Assembly (NCBI GenBank): GCA_028715865.1 | Contig: JAQUQY010000110.1 | Coordinates: 1-5,378, forward strand | Direction: 5' to 3' | From: Syntrophales bacterium | GTDB lineage: Bacteria; Desulfobacterota; Syntrophia; Syntrophales; UBA2210 | Length of the DNA: 5,378 bases | Part shown: piece by piece, positions 1-5,261 of the stretch | Layout of the letters: each line of letters starts with the position of its first letter | Position numbering within the stretch: position 1 is the stretch's first letter | Made by a program: the position numbers and the translations under genes | The notes under the pieces: model-generated | What the model saw: only the letters and a program-made list of their open reading frames with translations | The model's database searches: none | What the model was told of the DNA's origin: nothing

Positions 1-550
1 CGTTGTTAAAGAAAAGCTGGGTGATTATGAAATCGGAACCGGCATCGATTTTAATCTTCAGGTTCTCAATGTCTTTTTCGAAGCTTGGGGCTTCCATGTG
101 CCCCTCGGGATAACCCGCCACCCCGACGCAGAAATAGTTGTACTTATTTATGTGTTCCACCAGCTCAGAGGCATAGCCAAACCCGCCTTCCGGTTTTTCG
201 AAACACTCCTGTCCCTCCGGAGGGTCGCCTCTTAAGGCAAGTATGTTCTTTATACCCTTGGATTTAAGCTCCTGAAGCACGCCGTCAATCTGATGTTGCG
301 AACAGCCCACGCAGGTCAGGTGAGCCATGACTTCAGTTGTACCGTGTTCTTTCATCAGCGCCGCTATTTCCAGGGTCATGTCACGGGAAGTGCCGCCGGC
401 GCCGTAGGTTACGGACATGAAGTCGGGATCGAGATTCGAGAGCTTGTCAATGACTGGAACAAGGCGGTCTATCTTACCGTCTCTCACGGGGGGAAATACC
501 TCGAAAGAAAGCAGGCATTTTTTTTCCGCGAATAAATCCTTGATTTTCAT
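1..550 (-). CDS. metF: 5,10-methylenetetrahydrofolate reductase, C-terminus cut off by window edge
   Basis: MetF is a cytosolic flavoprotein that reduces 5,10-methylene-THF to 5-methyl-THF, the methyl donor for methionine synthase (and for the acetyl-CoA pathway in some anaerobes). I translated this frame directly: 183 codons are visible of the roughly 290 usual for bacterial MetF, so only the C-terminal third is missing. Family hallmarks appear in order: SFEVFPP at residues 15-21 (Glu17 corresponds to E. coli Glu28), DPDFMSVTYGAGG at 41-53, HLTCVG at 77-82, NILALRGDPP at 102-111 (Asp109 corresponds to Asp120), a GVAGYPEGH segment near 143-151, and DFIITQLFF at 173-181 (Gln178 corresponds to Gln183). 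The ATG at 550 overlaps the upstream gene's TGA (ATGA), and GGAGGAG lies 7 nt upstream (558-564), which fixes the start and suggests translational coupling. No frameshift is seen. Family assignment is essentially certain. Whether it works with a MetV-like partner cannot be seen here. Confidence 0.95.
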   Translation of the reverse strand, partial: MKIKDLFAEKKCLLSFEVFPPVRDGKIDRLVPVIDKLSNLDPDFMSVTYGAGGTSRDMTLEIAALMKEHGTTEVMAHLTCVGCSQHQIDGVLQELKSKGIKNILALRGDPPEGQECFEKPEGGFGYASELVEHINKYNYFCVGVAGYPEGHMEAPSFEKDIENLKIKIDAGSDFIITQLFFNN

Positions 551-1332
551 GAATCATCTCCTCCATTGCTTCCGAATCGGTAGAAGCGGAAACGGTGATC
601 TTTATCTCCATGGTGCGAAAGGGTCGAGCGCCTCTCATGGCAGGCACATTCTTCGCACTGCGTACAGGGGTTATATATGTCGGGAAGCCTTCCTCCCTCG
701 GCTTCCACTATTCCGAAAATGCCCGACACTGATTTGCGCGGCTTCATGAGAAGTGACGGCAGCAGAGACACTCCTATCCGTGCTGAATCCACCATGGAAA
801 AGATTTTCTCCTGCTCCTCCAGCGGCCAGTCGCAGTAACCGGGGCTGAACCTCATCGTCGCGTCCTGGTGCCTGCCCCGAAATCTCTGCGCCATCTCCAG
901 GTGAAAGGCATGGACGTACTCTTCGATGGCCAGCGAACCGATCCTGTCCACCAGGTATTCGTCAGAACACCGGTGGGAAAGGGCTAACAGTTCAATTTTC
1001 CTGTCTATCTTATGTCCTATGGTGGCTACGAAACAGACGGCCCGGCGACACCCTTCAAGAACCTTCGAAAGCTTGTCGCTTTCCAGAACCACTCCACCTT
1101 CAAGGGTAACCGACCCTGAACCGGCGGCTTCTATTTTTTTTGTGGTGAAACTCAGGCGTGGTCGAATCAGGTGGTGAAACAACCTGTCGCTCTCATCACC
1201 CTTGATATGAAGCAGCCGACGCAGCCGGCGCCCGTGCCTTCCGCTCACAAGACGCTTCCATTCCCCCCTGCCTTTTCCTGTTAAGGGCAAGGACGGAAAA
1301 TTGGATTCAATTACAGATGTTGACTGATTCAT
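547..1332 (-). CDS. Stand-alone cobalamin-dependent methionine synthase reactivation-domain protein
   Basis: The 261-residue product resembles the C-terminal AdoMet-binding reactivation domain of MetH (Met_synt_B12 family), here without the substrate and B12 domains. In MetH this domain binds SAM and supports reductive methylation of oxidised cob(II)alamin. Free-standing forms are known, for example Thermotoga maritima TM0269. Visible support: VCFVATIGHKIDRKI near 99-113, DRIGSLAIEEYV at 129-140, the core RFSPGYCDWPLEEQEKIF at 161-178 (counterpart of the RxxxGY SAM-binding segment), RIGV at 185-188, and MKPRKSVSGIFG at 196-207. A Cys cluster follows (C223, C226, C229, C231), then a basic, His-rich tail that I do not recognise. 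The ATG at 1332 has AGGACAGGA upstream (1342-1350; spacing 9 nt). The first ~25 residues look poorly conserved, so a later start is possible. The gene overlaps metF by 4 nt, placing it in methyl-THF/methionine metabolism. Family placement is firm; the physiological partner is inferred. Confidence 0.88.
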   Translation of the reverse strand: MNQSTSVIESNFPSLPLTGKGRGEWKRLVSGRHGRRLRRLLHIKGDESDRLFHHLIRPRLSFTTKKIEAAGSGSVTLEGGVVLESDKLSKVLEGCRRAVCFVATIGHKIDRKIELLALSHRCSDEYLVDRIGSLAIEEYVHAFHLEMAQRFRGRHQDATMRFSPGYCDWPLEEQEKIFSMVDSARIGVSLLPSLLMKPRKSVSGIFGIVEAEGGRLPDIYNPCTQCEECACHERRSTLSHHGDKDHRFRFYRFGSNGGDDS

Positions 1333-1391
1333 TTTGTTTCATCCTGTCCTTTGAATTGTAAGGCTTAAGGAAAACCTCACTATTAATAATA

Positions 1392-1397
1392 ATTATA
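1392..1397 (-). promoter_or_regulatory. Candidate -10 box for the reactivation-domain/metF unit
   Basis: Read leftward, an exact TATAAT lies in an AT-rich patch (1381-1398) about 60 nt before the ATG at 1332 and just past the leftward terminator candidate. That is where a fresh promoter for the metF unit would be expected. No good -35 hexamer is visible at 16-18 nt, and the preceding bases are TGCC rather than the exact extended -10 pattern. The resulting leader would be about 50 nt, too short for a cobalamin or SAM riboswitch. Confidence 0.38.
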
Positions 1398-1420
1398 GGC
1401 ACATAGAACAAAGGCCCCTT

Positions 1421-1448
1421 AAAAAAGCGGCACAGGCTGACCTCGCCG
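1421..1448 (-). terminator. Candidate intrinsic terminator for leftward transcription
   Basis: Read on the minus strand, 1448-1428 folds as CGGC-G-AGG, loop TCAG, CCU-GU-GCCG: 7 Watson-Crick pairs plus a possible G-U, with one bulge. One C follows, then six T residues (1426-1421). It lies between the leftward promoter at 2062-2088 and the -10 box at 1392-1397. It would therefore end the leftward intergenic transcript before the metF unit begins. The stem is shorter than a textbook terminator. Confidence 0.45.
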
Positions 1449-1500
1449 GCTGCGCGTCGGCAGGCAACAGAGTTCGAACACCCCTGGTTAAGCTACCTGG

Positions 1501-1579
1501 AAGCCGGAATCACTCTTAAAATTTTTTGATTAATAGCAGTGCATGTTCCTTTTGACAGCCTGTTCGCAAGCCGGAATCA
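1501..1579. repeat. 12-bp direct repeat, 67-bp period
   Basis: AAGCCGGAATCA occurs at 1501-1512 and again at 1568-1579. The second copy ends immediately before the GAGGAG ribosome binding site of the small ORF at 1592. Flanking bases share little beyond the 12-mer. It may be a regulator site pair, the residue of a short duplication, or chance. No transposase or terminal inverted repeat accompanies it. Confidence 0.5.
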
Positions 1580-1591
1580 TGAGGAGCCGGT

Positions 1592-1765
1592 ATGTTAAAC
1601 CCGCACACGCTTCCCGTTTCACAGATGACCCTCTGCCGCCAAGGGCAGGCAACCGGATGGCAGGACAAAGAGACCTTTGAAACGCTTGCGAAAGAGCTTT
1701 TAGACCACAAACTGACCGAGATGAATATGAACGTTAACTGTTTCTCCCTGGTAAAAGCCTCCTGA
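1592..1765 (+). CDS. Possible small protein of unknown function (57 aa)
   Basis: This ATG-to-TGA frame encodes 57 residues beginning MLNPHTLPVSQM and ending NVNCFSLVKAS. A strong Shine-Dalgarno, GAGGAG at 1581-1586, sits 5 nt before the ATG, and an in-frame TGA at 1580-1582 limits any upstream extension. The middle (about residues 23-46) is charged and would suit a helix; there is no signal peptide or membrane segment. I do not recognise a family. The tail loosely recalls the last strand of some methyltransferases, so it could be a decayed gene end, but that is a guess. Against it: no clear promoter is seen, it lies opposite the proposed leftward transcript, and it is short enough to arise by chance. 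A hairpin overlaps and follows its stop codon. Confidence 0.35.
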   Translation: MLNPHTLPVSQMTLCRQGQATGWQDKETFETLAKELLDHKLTEMNMNVNCFSLVKAS

Positions 1766-1812
1766 GCCGTTAGAAACCCAGGAGAAGGTCAGCGGGAAAC
1801 TTTTTTCCCTGC
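1742..1812. repeat. Two adjacent inverted repeats (potential hairpins)
   Basis: The first pairs TTCTC-CTGG (1742-1746 and 1748-1751, one extra C between) with CCAGGAGAA (1778-1786) around a 26-nt loop containing the stop codon of the small ORF; CTCCTG (1759-1764) could pair with CAGGAG (1779-1784) instead. The second is GC-GGGAAA (1792-1799) with TTTCCC-T-GC (1804-1812) around a 4-nt loop. Neither is followed by a convincing T tract on either strand, so I do not call them terminators. They may be RNA structure within a plus- or minus-strand transcript. Confidence 0.45.
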
Positions 1813-1943
1813 AGCCGTGTTTTCGTTTGAATAATCAGTTAAACTTCCTTACTTCTGAAATAACCTCTCTTCCCCGCTTGAATCATGGAATTTGAGGCCC
1901 AGAAGGCACTGGCCCGTTTATTCTGCTTTATCAACTACTTGCC
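1813..1943. other. Intergenic stretch with no supported gene
   Basis: No convincing coding signal was found here. A minor GGCCCAG/CTGGCCC-type hairpin (about 1896-1914, one bulge) is visible, and TTGAGG (1892-1897) can pair with CCTCAA (1983-1988), competing with the larger fold further right. If the leftward promoter at 2062-2088 is real, this stretch is transcribed leftward. Confidence 0.4.
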
Positions 1944-2060
1944 TCCGGCATGGCTCCCCTTTGGAAAAAACGAAATAACTTACCTCAAGTCCGCCCGGGC
2001 CACACAGCCCGCTTGACGGCCATGGTAAGTCCGTTTTATTCCATGGGTTGGGTATGCCGG
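1944..2060 (-). ncRNA. Candidate structured small RNA (nested imperfect hairpin)
   Basis: Six complementary blocks nest in order over 117 nt (plus-strand letters): CCGGCAT 1945-1951 with ATGCCGG 2054-2060; TGGAA 1962-1966 with TTCCA 2038-2042; AAAACG 1967-1972 with CGTTTT 2032-2037 region; ACTTACC 1978-1984 with GGTAAGT 2024-2030; TCAAG 1985-1989 with CTTGA 2012-2016; CGGGC 1996-2000 with GCCCG 2007-2011 around a 6-nt loop. Asymmetric bulges of 5-7 nt separate them, and a roughly 10x10-nt internal loop lies near the base. That is about 35 pairs in one rod. The minus strand is chosen because TTGACA-16-TATAGT directs leftward transcription starting at about 2055, at the base of the rod. Caveat: that start falls inside the outermost 7-bp block, so only part of it would be in the RNA. 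The SRP RNA GGAAG apical motif is absent, and tmRNA and RNase P signatures were not seen. A 6S-like role is conceivable but unproven; the 3' end is unknown. Confidence 0.42.
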
Positions 2061-2061
2061 C

Positions 2062-2088
2062 ACTATAGCAAAAAAATGAAGTTTGTCA
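2062..2088 (-). promoter_or_regulatory. Strong leftward sigma70-like promoter
   Basis: On the minus strand an exact TTGACA (2088-2083) is followed after 16 nt by TATAGT (2067-2062), matching 5 of 6 bases of TATAAT. The spacer carries a run of seven T. Transcription would start near 2055, at the base of the nested hairpin, and run toward the terminator candidate at 1421-1448. No sizeable minus-strand ORF lies between, so this promoter is the main evidence for a non-coding leftward transcript. Confidence 0.6.
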
Positions 2089-2128
2089 AGGCCGGCTGGA
2101 AAAAACCGTCCAACCTTTTGCCTTGACA
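2084..2128. repeat. Inverted repeat embracing both divergent -35 boxes
   Basis: TGTCAAGGC (2084-2092) and GCCTTGACA (2120-2128) are perfect 9-bp arms. Inside them GG-c-TGGA pairs with TCCA-a-CC around the centre aaaaaccg, giving about 15 pairs. Each arm carries the TTGACA of one promoter, and each is flanked outward by a homopolymer run (seven A at 2070-2076; six T at 2131-2136). It could be an operator for a dimeric regulator acting on both promoters. The alternative is a bidirectional intrinsic terminator, since T runs follow the stem on either strand; the matching -10 boxes argue for promoters. Confidence 0.6.
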
Positions 2129-2149
2129 GGTTTTTTAGGCAGTGATAAT
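2123..2149 (+). promoter_or_regulatory. Rightward promoter for glyQS
   Basis: An exact TTGACA (2123-2128) is followed after 15 nt by GATAAT (2144-2149), matching 5 of 6 bases of TATAAT. The spacer is two bases short of optimal. Predicted start is near 2156, giving a leader of about 42 nt to the GTG of glyQ. Such a short leader leaves no room for a T-box or glycine riboswitch. Confidence 0.52.
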
Positions 2150-2186
2150 TCTTGCTGACGCTTAGCGAATATCAGCACCCAAGCGA

Positions 2187-2192
2187 AGGAGG
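2187..2192 (+). promoter_or_regulatory. glyQ ribosome binding site that fixes a GTG start
   Basis: A perfect AGGAGG lies 5 nt before the GTG at 2198. The family-typical N-terminus (TFQDLIMALNRFW) begins right after this codon, so GTG at 2198 is the real start although it is not ATG. Confidence 0.85.
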
Positions 2193-2197
2193 CGGGA

Positions 2198-3079
2198 GTG
2201 ACTTTTCAGGATCTGATTATGGCCCTCAACAGGTTCTGGGCCGATCGGGGCTGTATAATACAGCAGCCCTACGACATAGAGGTTGGAGCGGGAACCTTCA
2301 ACCCCGCCACCTTTCTCAGGGCCCTGGGTCCTGAGCCCTGGAACGTGGCCTACGTGGAACCCTCACGCAGGCCAACAGACGGACGTTACGGGGAGAACCC
2401 TAACAGGCTTCAGCACTACTATCAGTATCAGGTAATAATGAAGCCATCTCCCATGGACATACAGGAGCTTTATCTGGATTCGCTAAAAAGCTTTGGCATC
2501 GATCCCCTGGACCACGACATACGCTTTGTGGAGGACGACTGGGAATCTCCAACACTGGGAGCCTGGGGGCTTGGATGGGAAGTCTGGCTTGACGGAATGG
2601 AAATAACGCAGTTTACCTATTTCCAGCAGGTCGGCGGCATCGACCTTAATCCCGTATGCGCCGAGATCACCTACGGTATCGAAAGAATTGCAATGTATCT
2701 CCAGGATGTGGACAACGTGTACAATCTTCAGTGGGCGCATGGCATAAACTACGGCGACGTTCACCACCGGGGCGAGGTTGAATTCTCCACATACAACTTT
2801 GAATGCGCCGATACGGACATGCTGCGGAAGCTCTTCGACATGTACGAGTCGGAATCCCGGAAAATGGCCGCCCGTGAACTGGTCCTGCCCTGCTATGATT
2901 ACTGCCTGAAGTGCTCTCACGTTTTTAACATTCTTGACGCCCGCGGCGCCATCAGCGTAACCGAGCGTACCGGCTATATCGGGCGTGTACGAGCCCTTGC
3001 CCGGCTTTCCGCCGAGGCTTACGTGAAACAGCGGCAGGACATGGGCCATCCCCTGATGGGCAGGTGGAAAACCCCGTGA
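2198..3079 (+). CDS. glyQ: Glycyl-tRNA synthetase, alpha subunit
   Basis: This is the catalytic-core subunit of the bacterial alpha2beta2 glycyl-tRNA synthetase (class II), which activates glycine with ATP and, with GlyS, charges tRNA-Gly in the cytosol. The 293-residue product is close to the usual size of about 290-300. Conserved segments are intact: FWADRGCIIQQPYDIEVGAGT at 13-33, YVEPSRRPTDGRYGENPNR at 52-70 running into LQHYYQYQVIMKP at 71-83 (motif 2 region), WESPTLGAWGLGWEVWLDGM at 115-134, EITQFTYFQQ at 135-144, and TYGIERIAMYLQ at 158-169 (motif 3 region). Translation starts at GTG with an ideal AGGAGG. glyS follows after 75 nt, as in other bacteria with the two-gene enzyme. It is read from the TTGACA/GATAAT promoter about 50 nt upstream. 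I see no frameshift, missing motif or sign of transfer. The class-level identification is not in doubt. Confidence 0.98.
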   Translation: MTFQDLIMALNRFWADRGCIIQQPYDIEVGAGTFNPATFLRALGPEPWNVAYVEPSRRPTDGRYGENPNRLQHYYQYQVIMKPSPMDIQELYLDSLKSFGIDPLDHDIRFVEDDWESPTLGAWGLGWEVWLDGMEITQFTYFQQVGGIDLNPVCAEITYGIERIAMYLQDVDNVYNLQWAHGINYGDVHHRGEVEFSTYNFECADTDMLRKLFDMYESESRKMAARELVLPCYDYCLKCSHVFNILDARGAISVTERTGYIGRVRALARLSAEAYVKQRQDMGHPLMGRWKTP

Positions 3080-3154
3080 CAGAAGGTAAAAAGGCTGGAA
3101 TTAAAGGCGCTCGTTAATATCACCCTGCAAGGGTTTAAATGTGAAGGATTATAA
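3080..3154 (+). other. glyQ-glyS spacer
   Basis: This 75-nt spacer holds a short ACCCT-GCA-AGGGT hairpin (3122-3134) followed by only three T, too weak to call a terminator. The glyS Shine-Dalgarno GAAGGA (3143-3148) lies 6 nt before the ATG. No promoter is evident, so glyS is probably read from the glyQ promoter. Confidence 0.5.
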
Positions 3155-5242
3155 ATGGGCAAGGAACTGCTTCTTGAAATAGGAACCGAAGAGATACCGG
3201 CGGGCTTTCTTCCGAGAGCCCTGGGCCACATGGAAAGGAAAATTACGGAGGAGCTTTCGAGGCTTCACATACGCCATGGGGCCGTAACTGCAATGGCGAC
3301 GCCGCGCCGAATCTTCCTTGCCGTTAGTGATGTGGCTGAACATCAGGAGGATCGGGTCGAGGAGAAGCTGGGGCCCGCCGTAAGGGCTGCTTTTGATGAA
3401 AATGGCGCGCCTACGAAAGCCGCCCTGGGATTTGCCCGTGGCCAGGGAATCGACGTTTCCGAACTTAACCGGGTTTCCACCGACAAGGGCGAGTACCTGG
3501 CCGCCCGGAAGCATATAACCGGTGAACCCACGTCAGCCATACTGGCCTCATTTCTTCCAGATTTCATAAAATCAATCCCCTTTCAGAAGTCCATGCGATG
3601 GATGGACCTTGAGCTTCGTTTCGCCCGTCCCCTTCACTGGATACTGGCCATCTTCGGCGGAGAGGTGATACCCTTCAGGATAGAAAACATCGAAAGCGGA
3701 AAGGCAAGCCGCGGCCACCGTTTCATGAGTCCAGGAGAGTTCGGGGTGGCTTCGCTGGAAGAGTACCTGCGCAAAACCAGGGAACACTTTGTTATCGTCG
3801 ACCCGAAGGAGCGCGAACAGTTAATAAGGGATGAAGCGAAAAAGGCGGCGAAAGAACTTTCCGGAAATATCCTGGAAAACGAAACTCTCCTGGAGGAGAT
3901 CACCTTTCTTATCGAATACCCCTCCGTTGTTTCCGGAACCTTTGACCGGGAATACCTGGATCTGCCCCGGGAGGTTCTCATCACTTCCATGATGAAACAC
4001 CAGAAATATTTCGCCGTCACCGACGGCAATGGAAACCTGCTGCCCCACTTCATTACGGTAAACAACACGGTGGCCCGGAATCCCGCCGTCGTTGCCGCGG
4101 GAAACGAGAAGGTTCTGCGGGCCCGTCTGGCTGACGCTCGCTTCTTCTTCGAGGAAGATCGAAAAAAACCTCTCGAAAAAGGTCTTGAAGACCTCAAGCA
4201 TGTGGTCTTTCACAGCCTCATGGGAACATCCCATGAAAAGGTAATGCGTTTTCGCGAACTGGCATCCTTCATCGCGGGGAGAGTCAACCCGGAACTGGCG
4301 GAGGTTGTTGACAGAGTGGCGCTTCTCTGCAAGGGCGACCTTGAAACCCAGATGGTTTACGAATTCCCGGAACTTCAGGGTGTAATGGGACGGGAATACG
4401 CTCTCCTTCAGGGCGAGGACCCCCTGGTGGCCGAGGCCATTTACGAACACTATCTTCCGGTGCAGGCCGGGGGAGCCCTTCCGGCAACCGACGCGGGCTC
4501 CATTGTAAGCATCGCCGACAAGATCGACACCATCACCGCCTGCTTCGGCGTAAACCTCGTTCCCACGGGAACCGCCGATCCCTACGCGCTGCGGCGGCAG
4601 TCCCTGGGTATAATCAACATTATCCTGAACAAGGGCTGGCGGATTACCCTGGACGAAATGGTCGACCGCAGCCTGGAAACGATGACGTCCCTTCTCAAGC
4701 GCCCAGCCAAGGATGTCAGGAGTGATGTCCTTGATTTCTTCAAGGCTCGATTTGAAAATCAGCTTATCTCGCAGGGCCGCGCATACGACGTCGTGGATGC
4801 CGTTCTGGATATCGAAGCGACTGATTTTGTTGACGCCATGGCGCGGATAGAGGCGGTTGAAGCCTTCAGAAGCCATCCCGACTACGAACCCCTGGTGGTG
4901 GCCTTCAAGCGGGTGGTCAACATTCTTAAGGATTTCGCTGGCGGAACCGTGGACGAAGGGCGCTTTGAATCCGATGATGAGCGGAATCTTTACCTGTCCT
5001 ACCTCGAAATCAGCGAAGAGGCTGAAAAGGCACTCGAATCAGGCAGCTACGGGAACGCCCTTGCGGCCATGGCTCGCCTGAGGAAGCCCGTTGACGCCTT
5101 CTTCGAGTCGGTTCTCGTAATGGCCGACGATGAGGTGGTTAGAAAAAACAGACTGTCATTGCTTTCACGTCTTGCGGAACTCTTTTTCCGGGTTGCCGAT
5201 TTCTCTAAAATTGTCGCCGAGGGGGAAAAAAGGTTACGCTAA
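3155..5242 (+). CDS. glyS: Glycyl-tRNA synthetase, beta subunit
   Basis: GlyS is the tRNA-recognising partner of GlyQ in the alpha2beta2 enzyme. The 695-residue product is full length for the family (about 690). The N-terminus has the hallmark LLLEIGTEEIPAGFLP (5-20), then ATPRRIFL near 48-55, ENGAPTKAALGFARGQG at 82-98 and SMRWMDLELRFARPLHW at 146-162. A central region contains LITSMMKHQKYF near 275-286 and RLADARFFFEEDRKKPLEKG. Further on come KGDLETQMVYEFPELQG from 393, an HYLP segment, and VPTGTADPYALRRQ at 469-482, typical of GlyS. The C-terminal part (about 562-690) is a DALR-like anticodon-binding helical domain with FKRVVNILKDF near 584-594 and FFESVLVMADDEVVRKNRL. ATG at 3155 has GAAGGA 6 nt upstream. 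It is co-oriented with glyQ and ends 19 nt before the next gene. No defects were seen. Confidence 0.98.
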   Translation: MGKELLLEIGTEEIPAGFLPRALGHMERKITEELSRLHIRHGAVTAMATPRRIFLAVSDVAEHQEDRVEEKLGPAVRAAFDENGAPTKAALGFARGQGIDVSELNRVSTDKGEYLAARKHITGEPTSAILASFLPDFIKSIPFQKSMRWMDLELRFARPLHWILAIFGGEVIPFRIENIESGKASRGHRFMSPGEFGVASLEEYLRKTREHFVIVDPKEREQLIRDEAKKAAKELSGNILENETLLEEITFLIEYPSVVSGTFDREYLDLPREVLITSMMKHQKYFAVTDGNGNLLPHFITVNNTVARNPAVVAAGNEKVLRARLADARFFFEEDRKKPLEKGLEDLKHVVFHSLMGTSHEKVMRFRELASFIAGRVNPELAEVVDRVALLCKGDLETQMVYEFPELQGVMGREYALLQGEDPLVAEAIYEHYLPVQAGGALPATDAGSIVSIADKIDTITACFGVNLVPTGTADPYALRRQSLGIINIILNKGWRITLDEMVDRSLETMTSLLKRPAKDVRSDVLDFFKARFENQLISQGRAYDVVDAVLDIEATDFVDAMARIEAVEAFRSHPDYEPLVVAFKRVVNILKDFAGGTVDEGRFESDDERNLYLSYLEISEEAEKALESGSYGNALAAMARLRKPVDAFFESVLVMADDEVVRKNRLSLLSRLAELFFRVADFSKIVAEGEKRLR

Positions 5243-5261
5243 GACAGGCAGAGGTATCGCC

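Noticed and set aside
1333..1391. Cobalamin or SAM riboswitch ahead of the reactivation-domain/metF unit
   Set aside because: The leader from the -10 at 1392-1397 is about 50 nt and shows no conserved aptamer box. I also saw none further upstream on the minus strand.
1472..1479. GTTCGAAC, resembling a tRNA T-loop (tRNA or tmRNA end, or att site)
   Set aside because: The flanking bases do not form a T stem on either strand and there is no acceptor stem, anticodon arm or CCA. The 8-mer is simply palindromic.
1552..1580. TTGACA at 1552-1557 as a promoter for the 57-aa ORF
   Set aside because: The only -10 at proper spacing is AATCAT (3 of 6), and the start point would fall inside the ribosome binding site.
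1516..1710. Minus-strand 64-codon frame
   Set aside because: It begins at a TTG with no ribosome binding site, and the product is low-quality sequence opposite the better small ORF.
1885..2016. Plus-strand 43-codon ORF (MEFEAQKALARLF...) within the nested hairpin region
   Set aside because: There is no Shine-Dalgarno (the upstream is pyrimidine-rich), no promoter and no recognisable family. The inverted-repeat structure explains this stretch better. Composition is protein-like, so conservation would be worth a glance.
2150..2197. T-box or glycine riboswitch controlling glyQS
   Set aside because: The predicted leader is about 42 nt and lacks T-box or glycine aptamer motifs. The structured element further left lies upstream of the promoter.
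2483..3049. Minus-strand frame of 188 codons opposite glyQ
   Set aside because: It is the antisense shadow of glyQ, with no ribosome binding site or recognisable motif considered credible.
3821..4876. Long open frame (about 351 codons) on the minus strand opposite glyS
   Set aside because: It lies wholly antisense to an intact, highly conserved glyS, and its translation shows no family signature. Open antisense frames are common in GC-rich codon patterns.
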